A stretch of DNA of 64,000 bases from Sclerotinia nivalis (Eukaryota; Ascomycota; Leotiomycetes; Helotiales; Sclerotiniaceae): NCBI GenBank assembly GCA_029531795.1, contig JAPEIS010000012.1:620001-684000 (forward strand), read 5' to 3'. The notes beneath the pieces were generated by a model. It was not told the origin of the DNA. It saw only the letters and a program-made list of their open reading frames with translations, and did no database searches. The translations under genes and the position numbers were made by a program. This document shows positions 44,619 through 56,263 of this stretch, in pieces (position 1 is the stretch's first letter; every line of letters starts with the position of its first letter).

Positions 44619-45137
44619 AGTGAATATGCAAGTTGGTGGGTAATCTGGTGCTCGGATTCGGATGACTGTGATTGGAAATAAGTTAATTCTGTTCAGTATT
44701 CAACATATCAGTCATTGATTATTTACAAATTGAAGGGAGCAAATGATGAGGAAATAGGATTTGATAATGGAACAAACAAACTTTATAGTAAATGCCGATG
44801 CAATGCAAATGCAATGCAAATGCAATGGAAGTGATTGTGCCGTATATAATGGTAGTTGTGATTTTCACGTGGCTAATTTTCCTAATAGACTTCTAATCTG
44901 TCGTATAGTTTTCTCTTTTGATTGGTGAAAATGCATATCTAAAATCCATTGAATCAGTAGAATTCTCCTCTGTTCCTTGTTAAAGTATGTTGCAAGGAAG
45001 TTGTTCATGATGGTATTGAAAGTGAAGTGAAGTCATGAAATAAACATACACTTTCATGAATTTTGTCTGCTGAGTCCCGGTCAGTTCCATGAATTTCCAA
45101 TATGCAATCAATTAGAATTGAACTTACAAAAGTCTTC

Positions 45138-45422
45138 TTACTTCCTGCTGAGAGCAAATATAATGTAAATGAAGAAAATGACAGTTATGATTGATAAAGT
45201 GAGCATTAAAATTCGAAAGTAGAGAGTTTTGCGATCAAGATTATGGCAAGCCTCGAATTGCATATTGAGTCTTGAAAGGTGTTGAACTTTTGTGAGAATG
45301 TGGAATGCAGAATACTGGAATGGAGAAGAAATTGACTGAGAATTCAGAGTATATTGTAGCTCTTGGAGGTGGCTATAGGAAGTGGTGATGTGAGGAGAGA
45401 AGGTAGATCGGGAAGATTCCAT
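45138..45422 (-). CDS. Possible small tail-anchored membrane protein
   Basis: A 94-codon frame starts at an ATG (MESSRSTFSPHITTSYSHLQ), has a middle region of mixed polarity, and ends with a hydrophobic stretch of about 20 residues (ILMLTLSIITVIFFIYIIFA) and the short basic ending LSRK. This layout would suit a tail-anchored protein. A donor-like gtaagt upstream near 45579 could belong to an extra 5' exon. No homologue comes to mind, and codon use is not strongly coding, so it may be chance. Confidence 0.25.
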   Translation of the reverse strand: MESSRSTFSPHITTSYSHLQELQYTLNSQSISSPFQYSAFHILTKVQHLSRLNMQFEACHNLDRKTLYFRILMLTLSIITVIFFIYIIFALSRK

Positions 45423-45498
45423 TCTATCTTAATAAAAATAATTGAAAACACAGAGGAAATTACTGATATTCTCTATTGGTTGTCAAAGCGAGCACTCG

Positions 45499-45540
45499 GA
45501 TGGTATGCCAATGATGGTATGCCAATGATGGTATGCCAAT
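45499..45540. repeat. Three exact tandem copies of a 14-bp unit
   Basis: GATGGTATGCCAAT is repeated three times without change at 45499-45512, 45513-45526 and 45527-45540. Intergenic minisatellite. Confidence 0.9.
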
Positions 45541-48500
45541 GATGAGAAATTGAAACAATAACAATACTAACCTTCGAACTTACAATGATAAAAGATATCA
45601 AGGTTGGAGACATATTGGTTAATATCCATAGGAAGATGCTTGAAGGTAGTAGTTTGCTGAATGTGGCAAATGGTAGAAGGAAATACCTAGTATCTTGCAG
45701 TGTGAATGAAAATTTGAAGTTTGTTTTTGAAGAAAAGCTTGTCAAGAGACAAGTGAAGATGTTGTAATTTGCTGCAGATAGGGAAGGTACAGTGCTGGTC
45801 AGCTGATATGCTTTGTGCATTAGGTACATCAGTCTCTGGAACTGATGAAGCATAGGTAAGTAGATGATTGATAGCCTATGACTTGTTGTTCTTCTGGTTT
45901 GGTATGTTGTTGCATGGAATACATAATTAATAAACTTGGAGAGGAAATAGACATCTGATGATTGCACCTCTCATTGTCCCCACGATACTCCTAGAACTCT
46001 AACTCCTCTTATTATCCATCTTCCTAAAATTCCTCTATTCTCCCTTCTCATCTACTTGTCAAAGTAACTCATTTCTCAAAAATCAACCTCTCAATCTTTG
46101 TTATTCGGCATTGAATCCATTACTAAAGCTTCTTTCTCATCTCAACTTATACTTTTTCATTCCAGAACCCATTCCATTAGCTTGTAATGATTCAAGCCTT
46201 CAGCCCAAGACTCCCTGCATGCCCGCTGGACTGCGGGCACAATGCTTTTGCACTTGTATCCATAGTCATCGCCAAACCTCTCACAATGGGAATGCCCCCC
46301 GATACTGATATTCCGAAGGTCGCTGAAGCTTGCTCATTTCCATATTTTCCGTCGAAGCTCTGGGGAAGGCGTGGGAACAGTGTAAATGATGTCGTCTTTG
46401 GGGGGGGGGTAAGTTCTCGGAGAATTATTTCCCTTCGCCATGTTTGATCACTTGCAGCTTGCATAGGCGCTGAAAGGATGTGGTGATTTCCGGTGGTTTG
46501 ATGATCGCAATCGATGAGTAAAGTTGTATTTGCTTGTTGGTTAAAAAGTCAATTACAGTTATCACTCACTACTCTTACCCCTCGTCCCAAGGCTTCGGGA
46601 TGGGATAAGGGTAAATGTTCGTACTACCGACTGGATTGGTTAATTTGCAACATTTATTCTTCAACATGAAGTAACTATATTTACTTTAGTATTGGAATCA
46701 TAAGGCCCCTGGGTTATTCACAACTTTGACGGACCAGTATTCCATTTTTAGACTTTAACACAGAATTTGGCATCTGAGCCAATTACTACGTTGTTAATAG
46801 TAGTAGAAAACATACCAATATAAATACTATTACTTCTCGGCAGACGGCCCAACACAAGTTTAAGTGTTTTTGCACCAGCAATGAAGAGGCCGATTTGCAT
46901 TGTAAGCAGGATCCGTATGGTGAAAGGATTGAAACAACAGCAGTCTTCGATGAAGTTTGTTCGCGATACAAATCTAGTCAAGCCTGTGATGCTTCTGTAA
47001 CAATAGGACCTAGATATATATAATATAGTGATGCAGGCGACGAGGGAGTAAAAGAAAGAGAAAGCCGAGAATGTAACAAACAGAAAGGAGGAGGAGGAGG
47101 ATTAACAGAATCACTTCCATATTGGGGGACGCAAAGGTTTTGTGGTTTCTCGTCCTGACATGTCTATCTTAGCTCCAGGCATGGCACTGCGTCACGATCG
47201 TCTTCAAAATCTCACCCAATCGAGAGCTTTAATCGGAAAAGAACGAAAAGACACATTCTTACTCCCACCACCTCAAACGGACAGAAGGACTACAGAATCA
47301 ACGGCAAAGCTACCATCATCCTTCTCGTCGAAAAGGAGCACAATAACCATGGAGGATTCAATTTTAAATTGAATCTTGTAGAATACGACACGTGACTTCA
47401 CGGCAAGATCATTTTTACTTATCATGCTCGAGAATGATCACACTTGAGGTCCGGAAACTGACCGGAATTCCCCAAGTTTCCTTTCATGAAATTTTCCGAA
47501 AGTAGCCCAAGATCGAGAAGAAATCGAGAACTCGTTATCGATACGTGATGCAGGTGCTTCAGCTTCGAATCCCCAGCAGAGTGTTCGGGGCTGAGTTATC
47601 TCGGCTCAATCCACCCTCAAGTCAGCCTTCTAACCGAAAACGTACCGCGAATAAATATATGCAAATCTTCGGGGCATATGTGAGAAATTAAAAATATATG
47701 AACCGGAAAGATCGCCAGTTTGATCTCCAAACCGCCTGTTGTGTAGACTGTGGCGTTGACTCATGCCGATTGAACCGCCTTCATTATTGGCAGGACTTTA
47801 GCCAAATAATGTGGTGTTTTGACATGTTGTTGACACTGCACACCCGCAGTAACACAGCAGCTCATAGCAGTTTTTCATTGGAGTAGTTGATGGCCTGGAA
47901 GTCGTGGGGAATTGATGTTTCTTATGGTGGTTGTCGCTCATATGGGAATTTCTCTCCCAAAAATCGAGAGATATCTCCCACACAAGTCGGAATCCTTCAA
48001 TTTTTAAGACATAATTCTAAATCAGATGAATCTAACTTTGTGTTAGATGATGCGAGAGATTGACCACGCGGGCTTTTTGATGATGTGAATGTTGTGGATA
48101 TTTGGTATTGAAGAAAATGGATATAAGAAGAAGCTGCTGAGAAGTCAAGCTGACAGAGTTGCTGCTGTTATGGGGTAAAAAGTAGATCCCCGGATTTTAT
48201 ATTACTTCATTCAACAGACCAATATATGGTCCCTTGCCTATTGATGGATTGGATTTATGATTTTTGAGACAGTTGCAAGGGCTCGAGAGGGCCCAAACAT
48301 GCATCTACGTTTCCGTTCCCCACCTATTGAGGCCTGTAATTTAGACGAAGATAACGAATCAATTCATCCGTCAACCCCTACGAAGATGATGCCAAATCCT
48401 ACGGAGTAGGTATGAAAACAAAAGACATCATTCAATTAATTACTCCATTTCTTTACGCTTCGGCTGAATAAAGTACTTTCACTATTTTGCTTTAATCATC

Positions 48501-49251
48501 GCATCAATCTATCGTAATTTTCCCAAAAATTGTCTTGAGTCTACACCGTTCCTACTATACTTGAAAAGGTTCAAACTTTCCGGGTTGCATTGTTGAATTC
48601 GCGCCGCCACAAGACTCCAGAAGGATGGGACAGATGGCAGTGAAAAGCAATAGAGACTGTGCCTTAAAATAGTATGATTCCTCTATGCCTTATCAGTGGT
48701 TCGTTTGTATCTTACTGGGCACGTCTTGCGTCGGTCCCTCACTGTTTCTGCGCTTTAGCCGTCTTCTGGGATGAGCTCCCTGTACGAAACGCTCCACCCT
48801 AATCTTAATTTGCATCTTCTACTACCTAGGCGCGCGATCAGTACTCTTTACGGCGTCGAAATGGGGTAGAATATACAAAAGCGGCAAATCGGGGTCCGAT
48901 TTATCATTTAACATGATATAACATGTTAGCTAACACAATGTTTTCTTCTCCTTTAGAGCCACTTGTCCCACTGCTTTCTCTTCCTCTTCCTACACATCCC
49001 ATACGACATCTACACATTCATTCAACTGTCTTCGGAAGGATCAGGAATCTTACTTTAAGGTTAGAAACAACCGAAAGGATCGGAAGATCTTGAGAAAGAG
49101 GCGTAGATCTAGCCAACACGAGTTTCGAAATAATTTCATTCAATCTTCACGACCTCACACAAAACATATAACTTCGATCTCTTATCCTACATATATTCAA
49201 CCCATACTTCCTGAACACGATCTTATCATCTGGGAAGGGATTACGTGGGAA

Positions 49252-51384
49252 ATGCAATCTCCGCAACGAAATTCTCGACCGGCATCGGCTGGAAGTGCGA
49301 GTACATTTGATTCAAAACCTCGAAGCCCTTTGAGCACTAGTTCCTCAATTGACGATATTTCCAGCCTAGTCAGTGATATATCTTCAGTATCCAACAATTT
49401 TTCCATTAGATCAGTATCAAGAAGTTCAATACATGGACCCACTAGGTCTCAGACAGATCCAATAAACTACAATCGATACGAATTTGAGCCCAGACCACCG
49501 GTTCAAACAACTCTTCTCGAGCCTCAAAAACTGATGCAAGAACCTATATCTTGGACGAAATTTGTTCCGCAGCCATCTTCAGGAGATGGTTTTCTTAAAC
49601 TTCCTGAAGAAATACTTTTGGTTATTCTGAGGGAGCTCAAGAAATCACATCTGAAAGCGGGAAGTCTAAGTTGTGCAACATGTTGGATGAGAGATTTGCA
49701 TAGTCTTGGATTGAGTAACAAAAAATGGTGGAGTGCTGCGAGAGTCATTTTATATGAAGACATACAACTTGTTGGGAGTGATTCGACTTTGCATACAAAA
49801 AAGAAATACAAGTCAAAATGTGGAACGAGATTAAGACTCCTTCGTCGAACCCTTCGAAGTCAACCAGAACTCGCCAAATATGTCAAATCATTGAAAGTCC
49901 CTTCACTACCAGAATCAGTCAAAACGAAACAAGAGCAGGATGAATATATGGATTTAGTGGCTTCGGTAATAATGGCATGCCCAAACTTAGAACGTGTGCC
50001 AGGAATTTATCAGCCATACGATCATGAATTTACAAAATTCTTTCACGCATTGTCGACACGGTCAAAACTCATTGAGAAAGTCTGGGTCATCGAACCAAGT
50101 CCCATACGGCGTCTTTATAATGCCTCTGAGAAAGCCGAAAACCCTGTGATTGTACCAGGTCCCTTACGCTCCGAACAGTATCTGGATTTCTTGGGCCTCA
50201 ACTCGAACTGGCCCCATTTACAAACACTCGTTCTTCATTGTAGCCCAGGTGGCATGATTGATTCACCTCTATTCACCGATATTTTCCGACGTCTTCCATC
50301 GCTTCAGGATTTATATATATCGAACTTTCCACGTACATCTTTTAATGACGAGAATTTAGTTTCTTTACCAGCCCTCAAAAACCTTCGACTCGATTCACTT
50401 CCAGGTATAACCCCGAATGGGTTATCAGCCTATGCTTCATTGCCTAGTTCCGCTAGTTTGACCTCGCTTTCTCTAATATCATTACCACTTCGATCACTAG
50501 CCGTTCTGGCTCGACTTTTCACTCATTTGAAGAACCTCAAATCCTTCTCTTTATCACAGGGTCCTTCCCCTATGCTCAACGGCCAGAACGATATCTTCTT
50601 ACATCCCTATCTTGCATCATCCACCCTCGAACATCTCCACTGGGAAATTACAAATCCTGAAGACGATAAAGCTACTGAAATCCTTGCAAAATCCATCACC
50701 TTTTCCGGTTTTCCCAGTCTTAGGTCTATCCGGGCCCCAACTGACTTCAACGGTGTACTCCAAAAGCTATGTAAACCAAGGGCAGAAATCGAACTACCTG
50801 GAGACAAATATCGAAACATGGGGCTAAGCAATACTCCAAACCGATCGTCAAGTATGCCTGCCGCTATACCTATCATGCCTCCGTCCAATCGACAGTCGGT
50901 ATTTTCTCGACAAAGCGAGCGTCGTGATAGTGTGATGACTGGAAAATATTCCAACTCATCTTCACTATCTCTTCCATATGAATCTGCTATAGATGGGAGC
51001 GGTAGACATGAGATGATGAGTCTATTAAATGCTCGACAACTTGCTCAACTTCGAATCGATAATGCAACGATACCACAATTCGATATCATAGTTTGGGACG
51101 ATGAGGGGCAGTTTGTTGAGAGGTTCAAGCTAGGAACATTCATTGGGAAAGTGGAAAGCAAAGTGGTATACAACTTGAAGCCAGATTTTGAAGGCAGTGA
51201 TGAATCAATCATGAGTATCGAAACACTTTTGGAAAAAGGAGTAGAGTTGAGATCAAATGATGGTTGTACCGGAAGTTGGAATATAGATCTAGACTCCAAG
51301 TCAAAAGATAGAAAGAAAAGAGATTGGTGGTGGCATACTGAGAGAGAACGATGGAGGGAGATAAAATTGGCTACCTTCTTTTAA
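49252..51384 (+). CDS. F-box protein with LRR-like repeats
   Basis: A single exon of 710 codons from the first ATG (MQSPQRNSRPASAGS); the frame is open 54 codons further upstream but without an ATG. Residues 1-110 are Ser-rich and disordered. The F-box starts at about residue 114 (FLKLPEEILLVILRELKKSH), followed by WWSAARVILYEDIQLV, the usual post-F-box segment. Residues 190-510 contain irregular leucine-rich repeats (LQTLVLHCSPGGMID, LQDLYISNFP, LKNLRLDSLPGI, LTSLSLISLPL). A conserved-looking C-terminal domain (FDIIVWDDEGQFVERFKLG, ending DWWWHTERERWREIKLATFF) closes the protein. It would be a substrate receptor of an SCF ubiquitin ligase; the target is unknown. Confidence 0.88.
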   Translation: MQSPQRNSRPASAGSASTFDSKPRSPLSTSSSIDDISSLVSDISSVSNNFSIRSVSRSSIHGPTRSQTDPINYNRYEFEPRPPVQTTLLEPQKLMQEPISWTKFVPQPSSGDGFLKLPEEILLVILRELKKSHLKAGSLSCATCWMRDLHSLGLSNKKWWSAARVILYEDIQLVGSDSTLHTKKKYKSKCGTRLRLLRRTLRSQPELAKYVKSLKVPSLPESVKTKQEQDEYMDLVASVIMACPNLERVPGIYQPYDHEFTKFFHALSTRSKLIEKVWVIEPSPIRRLYNASEKAENPVIVPGPLRSEQYLDFLGLNSNWPHLQTLVLHCSPGGMIDSPLFTDIFRRLPSLQDLYISNFPRTSFNDENLVSLPALKNLRLDSLPGITPNGLSAYASLPSSASLTSLSLISLPLRSLAVLARLFTHLKNLKSFSLSQGPSPMLNGQNDIFLHPYLASSTLEHLHWEITNPEDDKATEILAKSITFSGFPSLRSIRAPTDFNGVLQKLCKPRAEIELPGDKYRNMGLSNTPNRSSSMPAAIPIMPPSNRQSVFSRQSERRDSVMTGKYSNSSSLSLPYESAIDGSGRHEMMSLLNARQLAQLRIDNATIPQFDIIVWDDEGQFVERFKLGTFIGKVESKVVYNLKPDFEGSDESIMSIETLLEKGVELRSNDGCTGSWNIDLDSKSKDRKKRDWWWHTERERWREIKLATFF

Positions 51385-52131
51385 TTTTGGATTATTATGA
51401 TACCCTGGGTATGGTGTTTATGTTGAAAAGTTTTATGTTTATCATATCTGATAGATAGTGGGAATTCACTACTGGTTTCCTATATATTGTAAATATAATT
51501 TTAATGTCTTTTCATTTTTCACCCCTTTTGATCTTGAAAAGTTTTCTATTTTAGTCTTTCACACTGATCCTGACAAATGAGATTGTTTGAACATAGGTAG
51601 TATCATGGTATTGTCATGAGGGGAACAATAACTCCCAACTCTCATCTGAACTCCATTCCTTTCCTGATATTCACTTTACTATTCTGCCACCAGCTCCGGA
51701 TCTCGGCAGCCTGATTTCAAAAGATCTTTCCACTTCCTCTCTACTTCTTTCTTTCTTCTTCCTTGTCCCTACCCTTTCAATACACAACTCCAACCCATCA
51801 TACCAAAGCAAACTGTACAATACACGATAACAAGCTCGATATTTTATAAGCTGGCTTCTTTTCTGCCAGTTTGTGCTTCTTTTTCTTTTTTTGGCAACTT
51901 TTAGTTTGGTTTATGAGGTAGAGATTGGGATAGGGATCTAGAGATTCATCCTGTCTTGGTTTATTCTTGTTGCTTAAGAGCTTATTGAGGGAATCTCTTT
52001 GTATTTATTAATAAATACACTTTACCAACACTCAGACAAACCGGACTTCGATCTTAAGATCGAAGACAACCCTCAACGAAACAACCGAACCACCTAATCT
52101 ACACCATCGATCTTCACCCCAACCATCCAAA
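51385..52131. other. Intergenic region
   Basis: 3' end of the F-box gene, then CT-rich promoter-like DNA (51650-51780) for the next gene. No other gene is visible. Confidence 0.65.
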
Positions 52132-53088
52132 ATGCATAACCTATCCATCCCCAAGAGAGGTCTCACCAGCCGCGAAGTCATCGCCCTCCTCATGATGGTC
52201 TCCGCCCAACTCATCATCGGCATCATCATGCTACAAATGATGTTAGCCAATCGAGGTACCGATACTGGTATTGGCGTTGCAGATGTATTTTCCGTACAAG
52301 CACCGTTTAATGGAACTCCTTATACAGCTAAGATGGGTGATGGCGAATATGTTGTGAAAGATGGATTGAAGGCAGAGCGTGAAAAGGTTAGGGAGGATTC
52401 CAGGATGATGATGGTGGATTTAAAGATGAAGCTGGATGGAAAGGTGGCGGAGGGAACGAATACTTCGACTTATTTATTTAATGTCAGACAAATGATCAGT
52501 AATCGCATTACCAGTCATCGCATATTCGTTACGGAGAAAAAACATTCTTTGACCGGCGTTTTATGGGAAATGATTGAGGGCATTTATGAAATTGAGGAAA
52601 TTGTCGCGATGGCTGCTTTTTATACTGATACTGATGTTGATACTGATGCCGGTACTGGTACGACAAATACTGGAGACGAAGCACCTCACCACCTTCCACA
52701 AAATAAGCACATGCAAACCGAAAACATCTGGACAGGAACATGTCATGGAGGAAAAGTAACCGCATTCCACAAGATCATAGAAGAGAAAATGGAGCAAGGA
52801 GATATCGAAGGAGTTTTAAAGATGATTAGTGAGAGTCTTCGGGGATTCGGATCTATTCTCCAGAAGAAATCTAGAGAAGATGGAACAGGGGATGAGGGGA
52901 TGGAGAAAGTTCGACGGGAGATGAATGGGATTGTGGAGGGGAAGAAGAGGAAGGTTCGGCGGGGTGTGTTGGTTTCTGGGGAGATTTTGAGGGAGTTGGA
53001 ACGGGAGATGTTGGAGATGGAGGGCTGGGTTGGGGGGATGAGGGATGTTTTGGAGGGGGTTTGGGGTGAGTTTTTGGAGGGTGGGTGA
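52132..53088 (+). CDS. Hypothetical membrane-anchored protein
   Basis: A single exon of 318 codons. The N-terminus (MHNLSIPKRGLTSREVIALL) is followed by a hydrophobic stretch LLMMVSAQLIIGIIMLQMML near residues 19-38, a probable signal anchor. The remaining 270 residues are polar, with several charged helical segments (KAEREKVREDSRMMMVDLKM, KIIEEKMEQGDIEGVLKMI, ILRELEREMLEMEG) that could form coiled coils. An Asp/Thr repeat (DTDVDTDAGTGTT) lies at about residues 164-178. No known domain is recognised. The 3' half becomes G-rich (GGGGAAGAAGAGG), unlike the 5' half. Confidence 0.65.
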   Translation: MHNLSIPKRGLTSREVIALLMMVSAQLIIGIIMLQMMLANRGTDTGIGVADVFSVQAPFNGTPYTAKMGDGEYVVKDGLKAEREKVREDSRMMMVDLKMKLDGKVAEGTNTSTYLFNVRQMISNRITSHRIFVTEKKHSLTGVLWEMIEGIYEIEEIVAMAAFYTDTDVDTDAGTGTTNTGDEAPHHLPQNKHMQTENIWTGTCHGGKVTAFHKIIEEKMEQGDIEGVLKMISESLRGFGSILQKKSREDGTGDEGMEKVRREMNGIVEGKKRKVRRGVLVSGEILRELEREMLEMEGWVGGMRDVLEGVWGEFLEGG

Positions 53089-53954
53089 TGGTTTTCTTTT
53101 TCTTCTTTCTTGCGTTCTGTTTTTATTTCTTTGTGAATTTTTTATTTCTTGATGGAGATGATATACTAATGAGATATACTGTAGGAATCGATGTAAAGAC
53201 TAAGACTAAGATTTGATATGATAACAACGGGACCTCGGAACGATTACATACACACATACACATACATACATACACACGATTGCTACGACCAATCCAATCC
53301 ATTCCATTCCAACCTTCCACTCTTTCAATTCCCACTTTTCGTTTTAGGTTCCACTCGCCTTACCCTCTCGCATACGACGATCAATCAAACATCCAACTCT
53401 TACGCTATTGACAAGATGGTCTGCCTACCTAGGACTTGCAATACGGATTGACGAAACGGAGGATACGATGAGGAAGAAGGCTTTTGTATTATGTCCCATT
53501 ACCAACACCAGCACTACGCTCATTGCGAAACGTACACAATCAGCGGAAGATTCAACGAGGAAGAAAAGGAAAGGAATGAAATAAATAAATAAATACTTGT
53601 GGTAGTTTTCATTGGTACATTTCGCATATTTCGTACAGGATACTAAGTAGATAGTTCTTTTAGTTTAATAGGCAGATGAGATAGGAAATGATAATAAATG
53701 ATAATTGTATGAAATGGTTCGACGGGCCCATATCCATCCATATATTACTTAATGAATGAATATTTGCAAACAAGGATGAATTTTCACTGTTTTCCCTACT
53801 GTTTTCTCCGCAATATCCGCCGTATTTTCGAAGTACTTTGACAGAACTATATACTACTTACTACACTCCGAGTATATTCAAGCTCATCAGTTAGTATACA
53901 TCTATTCTCCCCTCAACTACCTCCCCTCTCCCCTCCCCTTCCCTACCAATTCCC
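53089..53954. other. Convergent intergenic region
   Basis: 3' regions of the 52132-53088 gene and the PAQR gene, with ACATACACATAC-type repeats near 53250-53275. No gene is visible. Confidence 0.65.
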
Positions 53955-56263
53955 CTAACGCGCAGGACATTTTTTCCCGTTCCCCGAATGCAAAAAATCA
54001 AAACTCTGCACCAACCCCACAAAATGCGCCAGCGCCGCAAACACAACCATAAAATGAAGAATCTGATGACTATTCCCATATATATCGAAGCGACCTGGAT
54101 AGTATTTTTCTGGTATCTATTTAGTTCGTTAGTTCTCTTTTTTCTCCTTTGAGTCTTTTCGTGGATTGTGCTCTGTGGTTTCATTTTTATACTTTACTTT
54201 TGCACTTGCGTATTCTTCTCTGAGGACTTGTGTAGAAAATGGTTTAAGAGACCCAAGGAACTCAAGAAACCCCAAAACAAAAACCTTCCAAAAGCCCACA
54301 TGCAACGCTCAAGGGAAAAAGGAAGAGAAAAAAACCCACCCTAAAACAATAAGCCCCCGCCCCCAAAAAATTCAACCCCGCCGTCCCAAGTATCCACCCC
54401 AAACTCAAGCGTTTATATTGTACAGAGGTGCCATAGAGAATGATAGAATGGATGATGAAAACTAGGGCTGAGAGACCGAGGCATGCGTACATGAGGGTTC
54501 GATAGGGACGGAAGGTAGGGGTGCGGAAGGGGGGAAGGAGCGTGGAGAGGAGGAGGAGGAGGGAGAGGGTTGAGATCTGGGTGGAAGGGGAGGGGGTTAG
54601 TGGGTTTGTGATGGGAAAGAGGGGAAGAAAGTGGGAGTTTGAGGGTCGGAAGAAATGAGGGGGAAGGGAAAGGGGTATAGACGAGGGGTTGTGAGGGTAA
54701 GAAAAAAAGGAGAAATACCATAGACCAATAAACCCACCTCAACAACCCATCACAAATAAACCCATGATAAATCGTCGCCACCATACTCCCCCACATAAGC
54801 ACCACTATGCCCAAAAAATCCAGCTCGAGCCAAAAAGACGCGATTTTGTGACTATGGTTATTGAGGGTGTGGTATCTGTAGGAATTGGGGTTTAGTTGTT
54901 GGATTTCAGATGCTGAGGCTATGTGTGAGATGTTGATGTTGATCGGGTTGGTCGGATGGAGTTGATGGAATGGGAGAGGTGGAAAAAAAGATTGAAGAGG
55001 GGAGGAGGATCAAGGAGAGGAAACCCACAAACAACTCAACGCAAAACAAATCGCCACACCGGTGAAAAACAACGCAAAAACAATTATTTCGGCGGTTGTA
55101 GCAGTAGGATATCGAGGTATTAGTGTGTGATATATGTAAATAGGTAGAAGAGAGAATAGAAGAGCGCCGAAGAGGTGGGAATGGATATTTACTGTTGAGG
55201 TGCGTGGATGTTAGTTAATTTGAAGAGAGGAGGAGGATGAGGAAGGGGAGGCCTAGGGGGAAAGAGAGGGAAGAATAGCGTACCGGTTTCATTATGTACG
55301 TTAAATACACTACGGATTGATCTAAATGATGATTTGGTTTCTGGTCTTTGAAGTAATTGAGCATTGAATTAGTGCGAGATCATTAAGTCGTCGAAGAGTA
55401 TATATAATCTTGATGGATTGTTTTTAAAAGAAAAAGGAAATTTTGAGGGGAAAAAATTGAAAGGCGGATAAACATACCGATACCCAGTGAGAATATATTC
55501 ATTATCCTGTCTCCATTCCGCTTTAGGATAGTTAGTACGAGTATGAGTATATGAGGAATCTCAGAGTATATCAAAGTACACCTCAGCATTCGCATAATAC
55601 CGCAAATACACCACCTAGCAAACAATGCCACAAGAAAGAAAGAAACAAAGTAAGAAGAAAAAACTCACCAACTTCATCCCACCTCATCACCATAACTTTT
55701 CCCCCTCTGACCTCATCGCTCCCGTACCCGCCTCCATTTTTATCCACACCCACACCCGTGCCCACACTCATACCCAAGCCATCCCCAACCGTCTCCCCAT
55801 CCTCATCCCTAACCAATACCTCCAGCCCACCCATCGATATCTCCGTTGGATTTTTCTTCAATACCAAATGATCATTCCTACTTTTCTCCGCATCTTTCTC
55901 CATATCCCCATCCACCTTTCCATCGCCATCCCGATCCCCATCCCCTACGCTCCTCACCACCACCTTTTCAGGAACTTGAATCTCACCCACTCCATTCTCC
56001 TCATCCCTCTCATCCCCATCATCCTGCTCCCCCCCTTCATCTCGTAACCTAACCAAAGTACCACCCAAAGAAACACTCCTTCCATATTTCCTCAGAGCCA
56101 TCGCTTGCACCCTCTCATCTTCATTCGCATTGTCCTTCCCATTCATCTCTCCATTCTCCTCCCCCTTAACCCCAGCATCCAAAACAATACATTTATCCAC
56201 ACATTTATCTGCACATACAAAAACAAACACAGCACCCCTATCTCCCATCGAAAAATCCGACAT
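53955..56263 (-). CDS. PAQR-family seven-helix membrane protein (Izh / adiponectin-receptor-like)
   Basis: Seven exons (55669-56263, 55478-55520, 55284-55345, 55029-55191, 54719-54875, 54340-54576, 53955-54116) keep one frame and give 472 aa. After an acidic 195-residue N-terminal region comes the PAQR entry MRWDEVAEWRQDNEYILTGY, then FNVHNETVNIHSHLFGA. Seven membrane helices follow. The zinc-binding residues expected of the family are present: Ser and His in SCLYHTLNNHSH (about 284-295), Asp in ELDFLGIVVLMWGS, and HxxxH in SHQILHFMV (His436, His440). The motif IPEKYYPGRFD precedes the last helix. Fungal relatives act in sterol and zinc homeostasis and may have ceramidase-like activity. Two introns use the donor gtgggt. 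The open frames on this strand at 53891 and 54413 are shadows. Confidence 0.9.

Larger units (their letters stand above)
44619..49251. other. 4.6-kb gene-poor region
   Basis: No confident gene is visible apart from the weak candidate at 45138-45422. There are small repeats near 44792-44826 (ATGCAATGCAA units) and 45499-45540. A pair of antiparallel open frames of about 90 codons overlaps at 46187-46464 in locally GC-richer DNA, possibly a gene relic. AT-rich DNA continues to the promoter of the F-box gene, whose leader (48950-49250) is CT-rich and open in frame. Confidence 0.6.

Noticed and set aside
46187..46464. Overlapping antiparallel frames of 86 and 90 codons
   Set aside because: Neither shows a recognisable family or splice extension; mirrored frames in slightly GC-richer DNA are common by chance.
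47540..47590. Sequence resembling a tRNA T-arm (GCTTCGAATCCC)
   Set aside because: No matching acceptor, D-arm or anticodon arm is found upstream; not a tRNA.
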